From Clusia tigrina (taxonomy: Eukaryota; Arthropoda; Insecta; Diptera; Clusiidae), in NCBI GenBank assembly GCA_920105625.2, contig OV050031.1, positions 87,243,995 to 87,307,994 of the forward strand: DNA of 64,000 bases, written 5' to 3'. Numbering within the stretch: the stretch's first letter is position 1; the number at the start of each line of letters is the position of its first letter. Under the pieces are notes generated by a model, which saw nothing but the letters and a program-made list of their open reading frames with translations, was not told the origin of the DNA and did not search any database. This document shows positions 26,263-40,766 of the stretch, in pieces. The position numbers were made by a program, and so were the translations under genes.

Positions 26263-29200
26263 CATAGAGAAGGCACCAGACCCCCCAATCGACAGCGGCA
26301 ACGACTGAGACGCCTACAGAGACTCTGACAGAGGCTGCGACGCCGACTCAGACGTCGATTGAGGCCGATAGGGTTAGATATAGGCATAGAGAAGGCAGCA
26401 TACCCAACCAGTCAACAGCGGCATCGACTGAGACGCCTACAGAGACGCTGACAGAGGCTGCGACACCGACTGAGGCAGATAGGGGTAGATATAGGCATAG
26501 AGAAGACAGCAGACCCCCCCAATCGACAGCGGCAGCAGCTGAGATGCCTTCAGAGACGCTAACAGAGGCTGCGACGCTGACTGATACGCCGACTGAGATG
26601 TCGACTGAGACAGAGAGGGGTAGATATTGGCATAGAGAAGGCAGCAGACCCCCCAATCGACAGCAGCAGCGACTGAGACGCCTACAGAGACGCTGAGAGA
26701 GGTTGCGACGCCGACTGAGATGCCGACTGACACAGATAGGGGTAGATATAGGCATAGAGAAGGCAGCAGATTCCCCAATCGACAGCGGCACCGACTGAGA
26801 CGCATTCAGAAACGCTGACAGAGGCTGCGACGCCGACTGAGACGCCGACTGGGGCAGATAGGGATAGATAGAGGCATAGAGAAGGCAGCAGACCCCCCAA
26901 TCGACAGCGGCAGCGACTGAGACGCCTACAGAGACGCTGACAGAGGCTGCGACGCCGACTGAGACGCCGACTGAGACGCCGACTGAGGCAAATAGGGGTA
27001 GATATATTCACAGAGAAGGCAGCAGACCCCCCAATCGACAGCGGCAGCGACTGAGAGGCCTACAGAGACGCTGACAGAGACTACGACGACGACTGAGACG
27101 CCGACTGAGGCAGAGAGGAGTAGATATAGGCATAGAGAAGGCACCAGACCCCCCAATCGACAGCGGCAACTACTAAGACGCCTACAGAGACGCTGACAGA
27201 GGCTGCGACGCCGACTGAGACGCCGACTGAGGCAGATAGGGGTAGATATAGGCATAGAGAAGGCAGCAGACTCCCCAATCGACAGCGGCAGCGACTGAGA
27301 CGCTGACAGCGACAGAGACGCTGACAGAGGCTGCGACGGCGACTGAGGCAGATAGGGGTAGATATAGGCATAGAGAACGCAGCAGACCCCCCCAAACGAC
27401 AGCGGCAGCGACTGAGACGCCTACAGAGACGGTAACAGAGGCTGCGACGCCAACTGAGACGCCGACTGAGATGCCGACTGAGACAGAGAGGGGTAGATAT
27501 TGGCATAGAGAAGGCAGCAGACCCCCCAATCGACAGCGGCAGCGACTGAGACGCCTACAGAGACGCTGAGAGAGGCTGCGACGCCGACTGAGATGCCGAC
27601 TGACACAGATAGGGGTAGATATAGGCATAGAGAAGGCAGCAGATTCCCCAATCGACAGCGGCACCGACTGAGACGCATTCAGAAACGCTGACAGAGGTTG
27701 CGACGCCGACTGAGACGCCGACTGAGGCAGATAAGGGTAGATATAGGCTTAGAGAAGGCAGCAGACCCCCCAATCGACAGCGGAAGCGACTAAGATGCCT
27801 ATAGAGACGCTGACAGAGGCTGCGACGCCGACTGAGACGTCGACTGAGGCAGATAGGTGTAGATGTAGGCGTAGAGAAGGTAGCAGACCCCCAATCAACA
27901 GCAGCAACGACTGAGACGCCGACTGAGACGCCGACTGAGGCAGATAGGGGTAGATATAAGCATAGAGAAGGCAGCAGACCCCCCAACCGACAGCAGCAGC
28001 GACTGAGACGCCGACTGGGGCAGATAGGGGTAGATAGAGGCATAGAGAAGGCAGCAGACCCCCAATCAACAGCGGTAGCGACTGAGACGCCTACAGAGAC
28101 GCTGACAGAGGCTGCGACGCCGACTGAGACGCCGACTGAGGCAGAGAGGGGTAGATATAGGCATAGAGAAGGCACCAGACCCCCCAATCGACAGCGGCAA
28201 CGACTGAGACGCCTACAGAGACGCTGACAGAGGCTGCGACGCCGACTGAGACGTCGACTGAGGTAGATAGGGGCAGATATAGGCATAGAGAAGGCAGCAG
28301 ACCCCCCAATCGACAGCTGCAACGACTGAGACGCCTACAGAGGCTGCGACGCCCACTGAGACGCCGACTGATGCAGATAGGGGTAGATATAGGCATAGAG
28401 AAGGCAGCACACCCCCCACTCGATAGCGGCAGCGACTGAGACGCTTGCAGAGACGCTGACAGAGGCTGCGACGCCTACTGAGACGCCGACTGAGGCAGAT
28501 AGGGGTAGATATAGGCATAGAGAAGGCAGCAGACCCCCCAATCGACAGCGGCTGAGACTGAGACGCGTACAGAGACGCTGACAGAGGCTGCGCGCCTACT
28601 GAGATGCCGACTGAGGCAGATAGGGGTAGATATAGGCATAGACAAGGCAGCAGACCCCCCAAACGACAGCGGCAACGACTGAGACGCCTACAGAGACGCT
28701 GACAGAGGCTGCGACGCCGACTGAGACGCCGACTGAGGCAGAGAGGGGTAGATATTGGCATAGAGAAGGCAGCAGACCCCCCAATCGACAGCGGCAGCGC
28801 CTGAGACGCCTACAGAGACGCTGACAGAGGCTGCGACGCCGACTGAGATGCCGACTGACACAGATAGGGGTAGATATTGGCATAGAGAAGGCAGCAGATT
28901 CCCCAATCGACAGCGGCACATACTGAGACGCATTCAGAAACGCTGACAGAGGTTGCGACGCCGACTGAGACTCCGACTGAGGCAGATAGGGGTAGATATA
29001 GGCTTAGAGAAGGCAGCAGACCCCCCAATCGACAGCGGCAGCGACTGAGACACCTACAAAGAAGCTGGCAGAGGCAGCGAAGCCGACTGAGGCAGATAGG
29101 GGTAGATATAGGCATAGAGAAGGCAGCAGACTCCCCAATCGACAGCGGCAGCGACTGAGACGCTGACAGAGGCTGCGTCGGCGACTGAGGCAGATAGGGG

Positions 29201-32200
29201 TAGATATAGGCATAGACAAGGCAGCAGACCCCCCAAACGACAGCGGCAACGACTGAGACGCCTACAGAGACGCTAACAGAGGTTGCGACGCCGACTGAGA
29301 CGCCGACTGAGACGCCGACCGAGGCAGGTAGGGGTAGATATATGCATAGAGACGGCAGCAGACCCCCCAATCGACAGCGGCAGCGACTGAGACACCTACA
29401 AAGAAGCTGGCAGAGGCAGCGAAGCCGACTGTGACGCCGACCGAGGCAGGTAGGGGTAGATATAGGCATAGAGAAGGCAGCAGACCGACCAATCGACATC
29501 GGCAACAACTGAGACGCCTACAGAGACATTGACAGAGGCGCTGACAGAGGCTGAGAAGCCGACTGTGACGCTTACTGAGGCAGGTAGGGGTAGAGATAGG
29601 CATAGAGAAAGCAGCAGACCCCCCAATCAACAGCGGCAACGACTGAGACGCCGACTGAGGCAGATAGGGGTAGATATAGGCATAGAGAAGGTAGCAGACC
29701 CCCGCAATCGACAGCGGCAGCGACTGAGACGCCTACAGAGACGCTGACAGAGGCTGCGATGCCGACTGAGACGCCGACTGGGGCAGATAGGGATAGATAG
29801 AGGCATAGAGAAGGCAGCAGACCCCCCAATCGACAGCGGCAGCGACTGAGACGCCTACAGAGACGCTGACACAGGCTGCGACGCCGACTGAGACGCCGAT
29901 TGAGACGCCGACTGAGCCAGAGAGGGGTAGATATAGGCATAGAGAAGGCAGCAGATCCCCCAATCGACAGCAGCAACGACTGAGACGCCTACAGAGGCTG
30001 TGACGCCGACTGATGCAGATAGGGGTAGATATAGGCATAGAGAAGGCTGCAGATCCCCCCACTCGACAGCGGCAGCGACTGAGACGCCTACAGAGACGCT
30101 GACAGAGGCTGCGACGCTGACTGATACGCCGACTGAGGCAGATAAGGGTAGATATAGGCTTAGAGAAGGCAGCAGACCCCCCAATCGACATCGGCACCGA
30201 CTGAGACGCATTCAGAAACGCTGACAGAGGTTGCGACGCCGACTGAGACAGATAAGGGTAGATATAGGCTTAGAGAAGGCAGCAGACCCCCCAATCGACA
30301 GCGGCAGCGACTGAGATACCTACAAAGAAGCTGGCAGAGGCAGCGAAGCCGACTGTGGCGCCGACCGAGGCAGGTAGGGGTAGATATAGGCATAGAGAAG
30401 GCAGCAGACCGACCAATCGACATCGGCAACAACTGAGACACCTATAGAGACATTGACAGAGGCTGCGACGCCGACTGAGGCAGATAGGGGTAGATATTGA
30501 CATAGAGAAGGCAGCAGACCCCCCAATCGACAACGGCAACAACTGAGATGCCTACAAAGACGCTGACAGAGGCTGCGACGCCGACTGAGATGCCGACTGA
30601 GGCAGGTAGGGGGAGATATACAAATAGAGAAGGCAGCAGACCCCCCCAATCGACAGGGGCAGCGACTAAGATGCCTACAGAGGCTACGACGCCCACTGAG
30701 ACGCCGACTGATGCAGATAGGGGTAGATATAGGCATAGAGAAGGTAGCAGACCCCCCAATCGACAGCGGCAGCGACTGAGACGCATTCAGAAACGCTGAC
30801 AGAGGTTGCGACGCCGACTGAGACGCCGACTGAGGCAGATAAGGGTAGATATAGGCTTAGAGAAGGCAGCAGACCCCCAATCGACAGCGGCAGCGACTGA
30901 GACACCTACAAAGAAGCTGGCAGAGGCAGCGAAGCCGACTGTGACGCCGACCGAGGCAGGTAGGGGTAGATATAGGCATAGAGAAGGCAGCAGACCCACC
31001 AATCGACATCGGCAACAACTGAGACGCCTACAGAGACATTGACAGAGGCTGCGACGCCGACTGAGGCAGATAGGGGTAGATACACATAGAGAAGGCAGCA
31101 GACCCCCCAATCGACAGCGGCAGCGACTGAGACGCCTACAGAGACGCTGAGAGAGGCTGCGACGCCGACTGAGATGCCGACTGACACAGATAGGGGTAGA
31201 TATAGGCATAGAGAAGGCTGCAGATCCCCCCACTCGACAGCGGCAGCGACTGAGACGCCTACAGAGACGCTGACAGAGGCTGCGACGCTGACTGATACGC
31301 CGACTGAGATGCCGACTGAGACAGAGAGGGGTAGATATTGGCATAGAGAAGGCAGCAGACCCCCCAATCGACAGCAGCAACGACTGAGACGCCTACAGAG
31401 GCTGCGACGCCCACTGAGACGCCGACTGATGCAGATAGGGGTAGATATAGGCATAGAGAAGGCAGCACACCCCCCACTCGATAGCGGCAGCGACTGAGAC
31501 GCTTGCAGAGACGCTGACAGAGGCTGCGACGCCTACTGAGACGCCGACTGAGGCAGATAGGGGTGATATAGGCATAGAGAAGGCAGCAGACCCCCCAATC
31601 GACAGCGGCTGAGACTGAGACGCCTACAGAGACGCTGACAGAGGCTGCGCGCCTACTGAGACGCCGACTGAGGCAGATAGGGGTAGATATAGGCATAGAC
31701 AAGGCAGCAGACCCCCCAAACGACAGCGGCAACGACTGAGACGCCTACAGAGACGCTAACAGAGGCTGCGACGCCGACTGAGACGCCGACTGAGACGCCG
31801 ACTGAGACGCCGACTGAGGCAGAGAGGGGTAGATATAGGCATAGAGAAGGCAGCACACCCCCCACTCGACAGCGGCAGCGCCTGAGACGCCTACAGAGAC
31901 GCTGAGAGAGGCTGCGACGCCGACTGAGATGCCGACTGACACAGATAGGGGTAGATATAGGCATAGAGAAGGCATTAGATTCCCCAATCGACAGCGGCAC
32001 ATACTGAGACGCATTCAGAAACGCTGACAGAGGTTGCGACGCCGACTGAGACGCCGACTGAGGCAGATAGGGGTAGATATAGGCTTAGAGAAGGCAGCAG
32101 ACCCCCAAATCGACAGCGGCAGCGACTGAGACACCTACAAAGAAGCTGGCAGAGGCAGCGAAGCCGACTGTGACGCCGACCGAGGCAGGTAGGGGTAGAT

Positions 32201-35200
32201 ATAGGCATAGAGAAGGCAGCAGACCGACCAATCGACATCGGCAACAACTGAGACGCCTACAGAGACATTGACAGAGGCGCTGACAGAGGCTGAGAAGCCG
32301 ACTGTGACGCCGACTGAGGCAGGTAGGGGTAGAGATAGGCATAGAGAAAGCAGCAGACCCCCCCAATCGACATCGGCACCGACTGCGACGCATTCAGAAA
32401 CGCTGACAGAGGTTGCGACGCCGACTGAGACAGATAAGGGTAGATATAGGCTTAGAGAAGGCAGCAGACCCCCCAATCGACAGCGGCAGCGACTGAGATA
32501 CCTACAAAGAAGCTGGCAGAGGCAGCGAAGCCGACTGTGACGCCGACCGAGGCAGGTAGGGGTAGATATAGGCATAGAGAAGGCAGCAGACCGACCAATC
32601 GACATCGGCAACAACTGAGACACCTATAGAGACATTGACAGAGGCTGCGACGCCGACTGAGGCAGATAGGGGTAGATATTGACATAGAGAAGGCAGCAGA
32701 CCCCCCAATCGACAGCGGCAACAACTGAGATGCCTACAAAGACGCCGACAGAGGCTGCGACGCCGACTCAGATGCCGACTGAGGCAGGTAGGGGTAGATA
32801 TACAAATAGAGAAGGCAGCAGACCCCCCCAATCGACAGGGGCAGCGACTAAGATGCCTACAGAGGCTGCGACGCCCACTGAGACGCCGACTGATGCAGAT
32901 AGGGGTAGATATAGGCATAGAGAAGGTAGCAGACCCCCACTCGACAGCGGCAGCGACTGAGACGCCTACAGAGACGCTGACAGAGGCTGCGACGCCTACT
33001 GAGACGCCGACTGAGGCAGATAGGGGTAGATATAGGCATAGAGAAGGCAGCAGAACCCCCCCATCGACAGCGGCTGAGACTGAGACGCCTACAGAGACGC
33101 CAACAGAATCTGCGCGCCTACTGAGACGCCGACTGAGGCAGATAGGGGTAGATATAGGCATAGAGAAGGCAGCATACCCAACCAATCAACAGCGGCATCG
33201 ACTGAGACGCTGACAGCGACAGAGACGCTGACAGAGGCTGCGACGGCGACTGAGGCAGATAGGGGTAGATATAGGCATAGACAAGGCAGCAGACCCCCCA
33301 AACGACAGCGGCAACGACTGAGACGCCTACAGACACGCTAACAGAGGCTGCGACGCCGACTGAGACGCCGACTGAGGCAGAGAGGGGTAGATATTGGCAT
33401 AGAGAAGGCAGCAGACCCCACAATCTACAGCGGCAGCTACTGAGACGCCGACTGAGGCAGATAGGGGTAGATATAGGCATAGAGAAGGCAGCAGACCCCC
33501 CCAATCGACAGCGGCAGCGACTGAGACGCCGACTGAGGCAGAGAGGGGTATATATAGGCATAGAGAAGGCACCAGACCCCCAATCGACAGTGGCAACGAC
33601 TAAGACGCCTACAGAGACGCTGACAGAGGCTGCGACGCCGACTGAGACGTTGACTGAGGTAGATAGGGGCAGATATAGGCATAGAGAAGGCAGCAGACCC
33701 CCCAATCGACAGCAGCAACGACTGAGACGCCTACAGAGGCTGCGACGCCCACTGAGACGCCGACTGATGCAGATAGGGGTAGATATAGGCATAGAGAAGG
33801 CAGCAGACCCCCCACTCGACAGCGGCAGCGACTGAGACGCCTACAGAGAGGCTGACAGAGGCTGCGCGCCTACTGAGACGCCGACTGAGGCAGATAGGGG
33901 TAGATATAGGCATAGAGATGGCAGCATACCCAACCAATCAACAGCGGCATCGACTGAGATGCCTACAGAGACGCTGACAGAGACTGCGACACCGCCTGAG
34001 GCATATAGGGTTAGATGTAGGCATAGAGAAGGCTGCAGATCCCCCCAATCGATAGCGGAAGCGACTGAGACGCCTACAGAGACGCTGACAGTGGCTGCGG
34101 CGCCGACTGAGACGCCGACTGAGGCAGATAGGGGTAGATATAGGCATAGAGAAGGCAGCAGACTCCCCAATCGACAGCGGCACCGACTGAGACACTGACA
34201 GTGGCAAAGACGCTGACCGAGACGCTGACAGAGGCTGCGACGTCGACTGATGTAGATAGGGGTAGATATAGGCATAGAGAAGGCAGCAGACTCCCCAATC
34301 GACAGCGGCAGCGACTGAGACGCTGACAGCGACAGAGACGCTGACAGAGGCTTTGACGGCGGCTGAGGCAGATAGGGGTAGATATAGGCATGGACAAGGC
34401 AGCAGACCCCCCAAACGACAGCGGCAACAACTGAGACGCCTACAGAGACGCTAACAGAGGCTGCGACGCCGACTGAGACGCCGACTGAGACGCCAACTGA
34501 GACGCCGACTGAGGCAGAGAGGGGTAGATATTGGCATAGAGAAGGCAGCAGACCCCCCAATCGACAGCGGCAGCGACTGAGACACCTACAAAGAACCTGG
34601 CAGAGGCAGCGAAGCCGACTGTGACGCCGACCGAGGCAGGTAGGGGTAGATATAGGCATAGAGAAGGCAGCAGACCCCCCAATCGACAACGGCAAAAACT
34701 GAGATGCCTACAAAGACGCTGACAGAGGCTGCGACGCCGATTGAGATGCCGACTGAGGCAGGTAGGGGTAGATATACGCATAGAGAAGATAGCAGACCCC
34801 CCAATCGACAGGGGCAGCGTCTGAGATGCCTACAGAGACGCTGACAGGAGGCTGCGACGCCGACTGAGACGCCGACTGAGGCAGATAGGGGTAGATATAG
34901 GCATAGAGAAGGCAGCAGACCCCCCAATCGACAGCGGCACCAACTGAGACGCCTACAGAGACGCTGACAGAGGCTGCGACGCCGACTGAGACGCCGACTG
35001 GGGCAGATTAGGATACATAGAGGCATAGAGAAGGCAGCAGACCCCCCAATCGACAGCGGCAGCGACTGAGACGCCTACAGAGACGCTGACACAGGCTGCG
35101 ACGCCGACTGAGACGCCGACTTAGACGCCGACTGAGGCAGAGAGGGGTAGATATAGGCACAGAGAAGGCTGCAGATCCTCCCACTCGACAGCGGCAGCGA

Positions 35201-35473
35201 CTGAGACGCCTACAGAGACGCTGACAGAGGCTGCGACGCTGACTGAGACGCCGACTGAGGAAGATAGGAGTAGATATAGGCATAGAGAAGGCAGCAGACA
35301 CCCCCAAATGACCACGGCAGCGATGGAGACGCCTACAGAGACGCTGACAGAGGCTGCGACGCCTACTGAGACGCCGACTGAGGCAGATAGGGGTAGATAT
35401 AGGCATAGAGAAGGCAGCATACCCAACCAATACACAGCGGCATCGACTGAGACGCCTACAGAGACGCTGACAG

Positions 35474-35640
35474 AGGCTGCAACGCCGATTGAGACGCCGA
35501 CTGAGGCAGATAGGGGTAGATATTAGCATAGAGAATGTAACAGACCCCCAATCGACAGCGGCAGAGACTGAGACGCCTACAGAGACGCTAAAAGAGGCTG
35601 CGACGCCGACTGAGACGCTGACTGAGCAGATAGGGGTAGA
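35474..35640. repeat. Replacement patch in copy 2 (source-like sequence at 36.8 kb)
   Basis: Here copy 2 carries GGCTGCAACGCCGATTGAG, then GATATTAGCATAGAGAATG, and the odd CTGACTGAGCAGATAG junction. Copy 1 at the matching place (about 19,665-19,691) has an ordinary GGCTGCGACACCGACTGAAG unit. The same run is present about 1.3 kb downstream in copy 2 (from about 36,803) and in copy 1 (from about 20,989). The patch adds about 132 bp and looks like copying from that neighbour. Confidence 0.8.
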
Positions 35641-38099
35641 TATAGGCATAGAGAAGGCAGCAGACCGCCCAATCGACAGTGGCAGCGGCTGAGATGCCTT
35701 CAGAGACGCTAACAGAGGCTGCGACGCCTACTGAGACGCCGACTGAGGCATATAGGGATAGATATAGGCATTGAGAAGGCAGCAGACCCCCCAATCGACA
35801 GCGCCAACAACTGAGACGCTTACAGAGACGCTGACAGAGGCTGCGACGCTGACTAAGACGCCAACTGGGGCAGATAGGGGTAGATAGAGGCATAGAGAAG
35901 GCAGCAGACCCCCCAATCAACAGCGTCAGCGACTGAGACGCCTACAGAGACGCTGACAGAGCCTGCGACGCCGACTGAGACGCCGACTGAGGCAGATAGG
36001 GGTAGATATAGGCATAGAGAAAGCATCAGACCAACAATGGACAGCGGCAGCGACAGAGACGCTGACACAGGCTGCGACGCCGACTGAGACGCCGACTGAG
36101 GCAGAGAGGGTAGATATAGGCATAGAGAGGCAGCAGCCCCCCAATCGACAGCGGCAGCGACTGAGACGCGGACAGCGACAGAGACAGAGACGCTGACAGA
36201 GGCTGCGACGCCGACTGAGGCAGACAGGGGTATATATAGGCATAGAGAAGGCAACAGACCCCCCAATCGACAGCGGCAAAGACTGAGACGCCAACAGAGA
36301 TGCTAACACAGGCTGCGACGACGACTGAGACGCCGACGGAGGCAGATATTGAAAGATATAGGCATAGAGAAGGCAGCAGACTCCCCAATCGACAGCGGCA
36401 GCGGCTGAGATGCCTTCAGAGACGCTAACAGTGGCTGCGACGCCTACTGAGACGCCGACTGAGGCAGATAGGGGTAGATATAAGCATTGAGAAGGCAGTA
36501 GACCCCCCAATCGACAGCGGCAATGACTGAGACGCCAACAGAGATGCTGACAGAGGCTGCGACGCCGACTGAGACGCCGACTGACGCAGACAGGGGTAGA
36601 TATAGGCATAGAGAAGGCAACAGACCCCCCAATCGACAGCGGCAGCGACTGAGACGCCTACAGAGACGCTAAAAGAGGCTGCGACAGCGACTGAGACGCC
36701 GACTGAGGCAGATAGGGCTAGATATAGGCACAGAAAAGGCAGCAGACCCCCCAATCGACAGCGGCAGCGACTGAGACGCCTACAGAGACGCTGACAAAGG
36801 CTGCAACGCCGATTGAGACGCCGACTGAGGCAGATAGGGGTAGATATTAGCATAGAGAATGTAACAGACCCCCAATCGACAGCGGCAGAGACTGAGACGC
36901 CTACAGAGACGCTAAAAGAGGCTGCGACGCCGACTGAGACGCTGACTGAGCAGATAGAGGTAGATATAGGCATAGAGAAGGCAGCAGAACCCACAATCAA
37001 CAGCGGCAGCTACTGAAATGCCTACAGGGGCGCTGACAAAGGCTGCGACGCCGACTGAGATGCCGACTGAGATGCCGACTGAGACGCCGACTAAGACGCC
37101 GACTGAGGCAGATAGGGGTAGATGTAGGCATAGAGAATGCAACAGACCCCCGCAATCGATAGCGGTACCAGCTGAGAGGCCTACAGAGACGCTGACAGAG
37201 ACTACGACGCCGACTGAGACGCCGACTGAGGCAGAGAGGGGTAGATATAGGCATAGAGAAGGCACCAGACCCCCCAATTGACAGCGGAAGCAACTGGGAC
37301 GCTTACAGAAACGCTGACAGAGGCTGCGACGCTTACTGAAACGCCGACTGAGGCAGATAGGGGTAGATATAGGCATTGAGAAGGCAGCAGACCCCCCAAT
37401 CGACAGCGGCAACGACTGAGACGCCAACAGAGATGCTGACAGAGGCTGCGACGCCGACTGAGACGCCGACTGAGGCAGATAGGGGTAGATATAGGCATAG
37501 AGAAGGCAGCAGACTCCCCAATCGACAGCGGCAGCGACTGAGACGCTGACAGCGACAGAGACGCTGACAGAGGCTGCGACGCCGACTGAGGCAGATAGGG
37601 GTAGATATAGGCATAGAGAAGGCAACAGACCCCCCAATCGACAGCGGCAAAGACTGAGACGCCAACAGAGACGCTAACAGAGGCTGCGACGCCGACTGAG
37701 ACGCCGACTGAGGCAGATAGGGGAAGATATAGGCATTGAGAAGGCAGCAGACTCCCCAATCGACAGCGGCAGCGACTGAGACGCTGACAGAAGCTGCGAC
37801 GCCGACTGAGACAGACAGGGGTAGACATAGGCATAGAGAAGGCAACAGACCCCCAATTAGACAGCGGCAGCGACTGAGACGCATACAGAGACGCTAAAAG
37901 AGGCTGCGACAGCGACTGAGACGCCGACTGAGGCAGATAGGGTTAGATATAGGCACAGAAAAGGCAGCAGACCCCCCAATCGACAGCGGCAGCGACTGAG
38001 ACGCCTACAGAGACGCTGACAAAGGCTGCAACGCCGATTGAGACGCCGACTGAGGCAGATAGGGGTAGATATTGGCATAGAGAATGCAACAGACCCCAA

Positions 38100-40766
38100 T
38101 CAACAGCGGCAGCAACTGAAATGCCTACAGGGGCGCTGACAGAGGCTGCGACGCCGACTGAGACGCCGACTGAGGCAAATAGGGGTAGATATAGGCATAG
38201 AGAATGCAACAGACCCCCAATCGACAGCAGTACCAACTGAGAGGCCTACAGAGACGCTGACAGAGACTACGACGCCGACTGAGACGCCGACTGAGACGCC
38301 GACTGAGGCAGAGAGGGGTAGATATAGGCATAGAGAAGGCACCAGACCCCCCAATCGACAGCGACAACGACTGAGACGCCTACAGGGACTCTGACATAGG
38401 CTGCGACGCCGACTCAGACGTCGACTGAGGCAGATAGGGTTAGATATAGGCATAGAGAAAGCAGCAGACCCCCCAATCGACAGCGGAAGCAACTGGGACG
38501 CTTACAGAAACGCTGACAGAGGCTGCGACACCTACTGAGACGCCGACTGAGGCAGATAGGGGTAGATATAGGCATAGAGAAGGCAGCATACCCAACCAAT
38601 CAACAGCGGCATCGACTGAGATGCCTACAGAGACGCTGACAGAGGCTGCGACACCGACTGAGCCAGATAGGGGTAGATATAGGCATAGAGAAGGCAGCAG
38701 ACCCCCCAATCGACAGCGGCAGCAGCTGAGATGCCTTCAGAGACGCTAACAGAGGTTGCGACGTCTACTGAGACGCCGACTGAGGCAGATAGGGGTAGAT
38801 ATAGGCATTGAGAAGGCAGCAGACCCCCCAATCGACAGCGGCAACGATTGAGACGCCAAGAGAGATGCTGACAGAGGCTGCGACGCCGACTGAGACGCTG
38901 ATTGAGGCAGATAGGGGTAGATATAGGCATAGAGCAGGCAGCAGACTCCCCAATCGACAGCGGCAGCGAATGAGATGCTGACAGCGACAGAGACGCTGAC
39001 AGAGGCTGCGACGCCGACTGAGGCAGACAGGGGTAGATATAGGCATAGAGAAGGCAACATACCCCCCAATCGACAGCGGCAGCGACTGAGACGCCTACAG
39101 AGACGCTAACAGAGGCTGCGACGCCGACTGAGACGCCGACTGAGGCAGATAGGGGAAGATATAGGCATAGAGAAGGCAGCACACCCCCCAATCGACAGCG
39201 GCAGCGACTGAGACGCCTACAGAGACGCTGACAGAGGCTGCGACACCGACTGAGGCAGATAGGGGTAGATATAGGCATAGAGAAGGCAGCAGACCCCCCA
39301 ATCGACAGCGGCAGCGGCTGAGATGCCTTCAGAGACGCTAACAGAGGTTGCGACGTCTACTGAGACGCCGACTGAGGCAGATAGGGGTAGATATAAGCAT
39401 TGAGAAGGCAGCAGACCCCCTAATCGACAGCGGCAATGACTGAGACGCCTACAGAGATGCTGACAGAGGCTGCGACGCCGACTGAGACACCGACTGAGGC
39501 AGATAGGGGTAGATATAGGCATAGAGAAGGTAGCAGACTCCCCAATCGACAGCGGCAGCGACTGAGACGCTGACAGCGACAGAGACGCTGACAGAGGCTG
39601 CGACGGCGACTGAGGCAGACAGGGGTAGATATAGGCATAGAGAAGGCATTAGACCCCCCAATCGACAGCGGCAGCGACTGAGACGCCTACAGAGACGCTG
39701 ACAAAGGCTGCAACGCCGATTGAGACGCCGACTGAGGCAGATAGGGGTAGATATTGGCATAGAGAATGCAACAGACCCCAATCAACAGCGGCAGCAACTG
39801 AAATGCCTACAGGGGCGCTGACAGAGGCTGCGACGCCGACTGAGACGCCGACTGAGGCAAATAGGGGTAGATATAGGCATAGAGAATGCAACAGACCCCC
39901 AATCGACAGCGGTACCAACTGAGAGGCCTACAGAGACGCTGACAGGGACTACGACGCCGACTGAGATGCCGACTGAGACGCCGACTGAGGCAGAGAGGAG
40001 TAGATATAGGCATAGAGAAGGCACCAGACCCCCCCAAGCGACAGCGGCAACGACTGAGACGCCTACAGGGACTCTGACATAGGCTGCGACGCCGACTCAG
40101 ACGTCGACTGAGGCAGATAGGGTTAGATATAGGCATAGAGAAAGCAGCAGACCCCCCAATCGACAGCGGAAGCAACTGGGACGCTTACAGAAACGCTGAC
40201 AGAGGCTGCGACACCTACTGAGACGCCGACTGAGGCAGATAGGGGTAGATATAGGCATTGAGAAGGCAGCAGACCCCCCAATCGACAGCGGCAACGACTG
40301 AGACGCCAAGAGAGATGCTGACAGAGGCTGCGACGCCGACTGAGACGCTGATTGAGGCAGATAGGGGTAGATATAGGCATAGAGAAGGCAGCAGACTCCC
40401 CAATCGACAGCGGCAGCGACTGAGATGCTGACAGCGACAGAGACGCTGACAGAGGCTGCGACGCCGACTGAGGCAGACAGGGGTAGATATAGGCATAGAG
40501 AAGGCAACATACCCCCCAATCGACAGCGGCAGCGACTGAGACGCCTACAGAGACGCTAACAGAGGCTGCGACGCCGACTGAGACGCCGACTGAGGCAGAT
40601 AGGGGAAGATATAGGCATAGAGAAGGCAGCACACCCCCCAATCGACAGCGGCAGCGACTGAGACGCCTACAGAGACGCTGACAGAGGCTGCGACACCGAC
40701 TGAGGCAGATAGGGGTAGATATAGGCATAGAGAAGGCAGCAGACCCCCCAATCGACAGCGGCAGCG
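38100..40766. repeat. Internal duplication of 1.45-1.68 kb (within copy 2)
   Basis: This is the counterpart of the arrangement at 22,285-24,950, shifted by 15,815 bp and with the same offsets (for example 39,301 to 40,751 is 1,450 bp). Because both large copies carry it, this smaller duplication and its 233-bp loss came before the 15.8-kb duplication. Confidence 0.82.

Larger units (their letters stand above)
10759..26561. repeat. 15.8-kb segmental tandem duplication, copy 1
   Basis: This block is repeated head to tail in the next 15.8 kb. Corresponding positions are offset by 15,803 bp near the left end (10,771 to 26,574; 13,007 to 28,810), by 15,805 bp around 18-19.5 kb and by 15,815 bp from about 20.6 to 25.9 kb. 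Stretches of several hundred bases are identical or differ by single bases: the open frame at 11,278-11,703 and its partner at 27,081-27,506 translate identically. By eye, divergence is on the order of 1%. The left edge is where GACGCTGAC here is matched by GACGCTAAC at 26,553-26,561. Confidence 0.93.
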
